From AP-15 sp963814805 (GTDB lineage: Bacteria > Pseudomonadota > Alphaproteobacteria > ATCC43930 > CGMCC-115725): a DNA stretch of 64,000 nucleotides. Under the pieces are notes generated by a model. The model was not told the origin of the DNA. It ran no database searches and worked only from the letters and a program-made list of their open reading frames with translations. This document shows, piece after piece, positions 63,407 to 64,000 of the stretch. The stretch is from the NCBI GenBank assembly GCA_963814805.1, contig CAWFER010000007.1, positions 124,001 to 188,000 on the forward strand, in the 5' to 3' direction. Both the position numbers and the translations under genes were made by a program. How positions within the stretch are numbered: position 1 is the stretch's first letter; each line of letters begins with the position of its first letter.

Positions 63407-64000
63407 GTGGGTCGCAACCGGTATCCGAGCAGCTCGAAAGGTTATTACCGGTCTCGGTCCTTTGGCTATGAGCGTGCGTTAGAGCATATGGCCGCCGCCG
63501 GGCGTCTGACCGCCGAATTGGGCGGTATGGACCAGGCCGTGAAGGACTACTTTTTCAATCTGCCCCCCTCGGAACTAACTGCCGTTCTGGACGAATATGA
63601 GCGCGTACATGGTAGCTTGGCGCGCAGCTGGGCAGACAAAACCATGCCGAAATGGCGCACTGGTCGTGTACAAATGGGCGGGATGGTGGCGGAGCGGCTG
63701 TTCAACTTGTTGCCGCCGCGAATGCCGTTGGCGGTCAAATACAAACTGGTCGAAGGTCTCTGGCGCCACGTCGGCCCGAGTTCAAAATATCGGCTCCGCG
63801 TAGGACCCGACGCCAACGTAGCTCAGGTTGTTGAATTCGCGCGATCAAAAATTTGCGAGTTTGTGGTCAAATATAAGATACCGGCTGATCTCGAACGTCG
63901 CTTCGACTGGTTGGCAGCCGGCGACGTAACCGTCAAACAGCTGCTTCTTAGCCATGTTCAGGAAATCGACAAGACGATCGCGGTCGAAGCGGTACGCGCT
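63407..64000 (+). CDS. Unknown protein, N-terminal 198 codons (runs off right edge)
   Basis: From the GTG at 63407 the frame is open for 198 codons to the window end without a stop. The protein begins with a basic segment (GRNRYPSSSKGYYRSRSFGY), then a helical region (YERALEHMAAAGRLTAELGG; ELTAVLDEYERVHGSLARSW), a Lys/Leu-rich part (LAVKYKLVEGLWRHVGPSSK) and further helices (LERRFDWLAAGDVTVKQLLL). Codon use is normal. No family recognised. It is translationally close to the 98-residue gene (5-nt gap). Confidence 0.6.
   Translation, partial: MGRNRYPSSSKGYYRSRSFGYERALEHMAAAGRLTAELGGMDQAVKDYFFNLPPSELTAVLDEYERVHGSLARSWADKTMPKWRTGRVQMGGMVAERLFNLLPPRMPLAVKYKLVEGLWRHVGPSSKYRLRVGPDANVAQVVEFARSKICEFVVKYKIPADLERRFDWLAAGDVTVKQLLLSHVQEIDKTIAVEAVRA

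Overview
The window is GC-rich, densely coded chromosomal DNA, very probably from an alphaproteobacterium (Rhizobiales or Rhodospirillales type). Evidence for this is the overall gene content and a near-perfect alphaproteobacterial general-stress (EcfG) promoter, GGAAC-17 nt-CGTT, in front of a KGG-repeat stress protein at 38.5 kb. One RNA gene was found, tRNA-Leu(CAA), at 22.8 kb on the minus strand.

Layout. (1) 1-5.1 kb, minus: a hydrogenase-4/complex I-like membrane operon in the order hyfB-hyfC-hyfE-hyfF-hyfG; hyfG runs off the left edge and no hyfD is present. (2) 5.5-12.8 kb: a GFA-family protein; a periplasmic thioredoxin with its CcdA-type electron donor; an SCP-x-like thiolase with its DUF35 partner; a four-domain rhodanese overlapping a double ABM-domain protein; an exported beta-helix protein. 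(3) 13.2-21.3 kb: a surface polysaccharide locus (nucleotide-sugar dehydrogenase, epimerase, two family-4 glycosyltransferases, two FemAB/BioF2-like acyltransferases, a YdcF protein), followed by an unusual protein with four CxxC...CxxH modules. (4) 22.8-27.4 kb: tRNA-Leu, an HpcH/HpaI aldolase, a DUF1640 protein, an LLM flavin oxidoreductase, mazEF and an RhlE-type helicase. (5) 27.9-32.9 kb: a three-gene 2-oxoacid:ferredoxin/NAD(P) oxidoreductase operon (korC-korA-korB layout). (6) 33-43 kb: an MscS channel and assorted catabolic and stress genes. (7) 43.2-55.9 kb: an M20 peptidase gene split by an 11,554-bp mobile mosaic flanked by a 5-bp duplication. (8) 56-62.5 kb: a rearranged malic enzyme/threonine exporter locus, fumC, an amidohydrolase, a small membrane protein and an SDR epimerase. 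(9) 62.6-64 kb: three tightly spaced genes of unknown function; the last is open to the right edge.

The mobile mosaic is the most structured accessory region. It holds two Tn3-family elements, each with intact 38-bp-class ends. The left one is interrupted by a 3.1-kb Tn552-like transposon (DDE transposase, AAA ATPase and resolvase, with perfect 47-bp inverted repeats). A 264-bp piece of a third Tn3 transposase lies between the two elements. Joining the peptidase across one copy of the duplication restores an exact 391-codon frame.

Eight otherwise well-conserved genes carry ten frame breaks in all, and the gene lengths fit a net +1 at every break. This looks like a systematic sequencing error (draft long-read or metagenomic assembly) more than mass gene decay. 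I therefore describe these genes as frameshifted and not as biologically dead. The lesions in the two Tn3 transposase genes are different (deletions and truncation) and look real.
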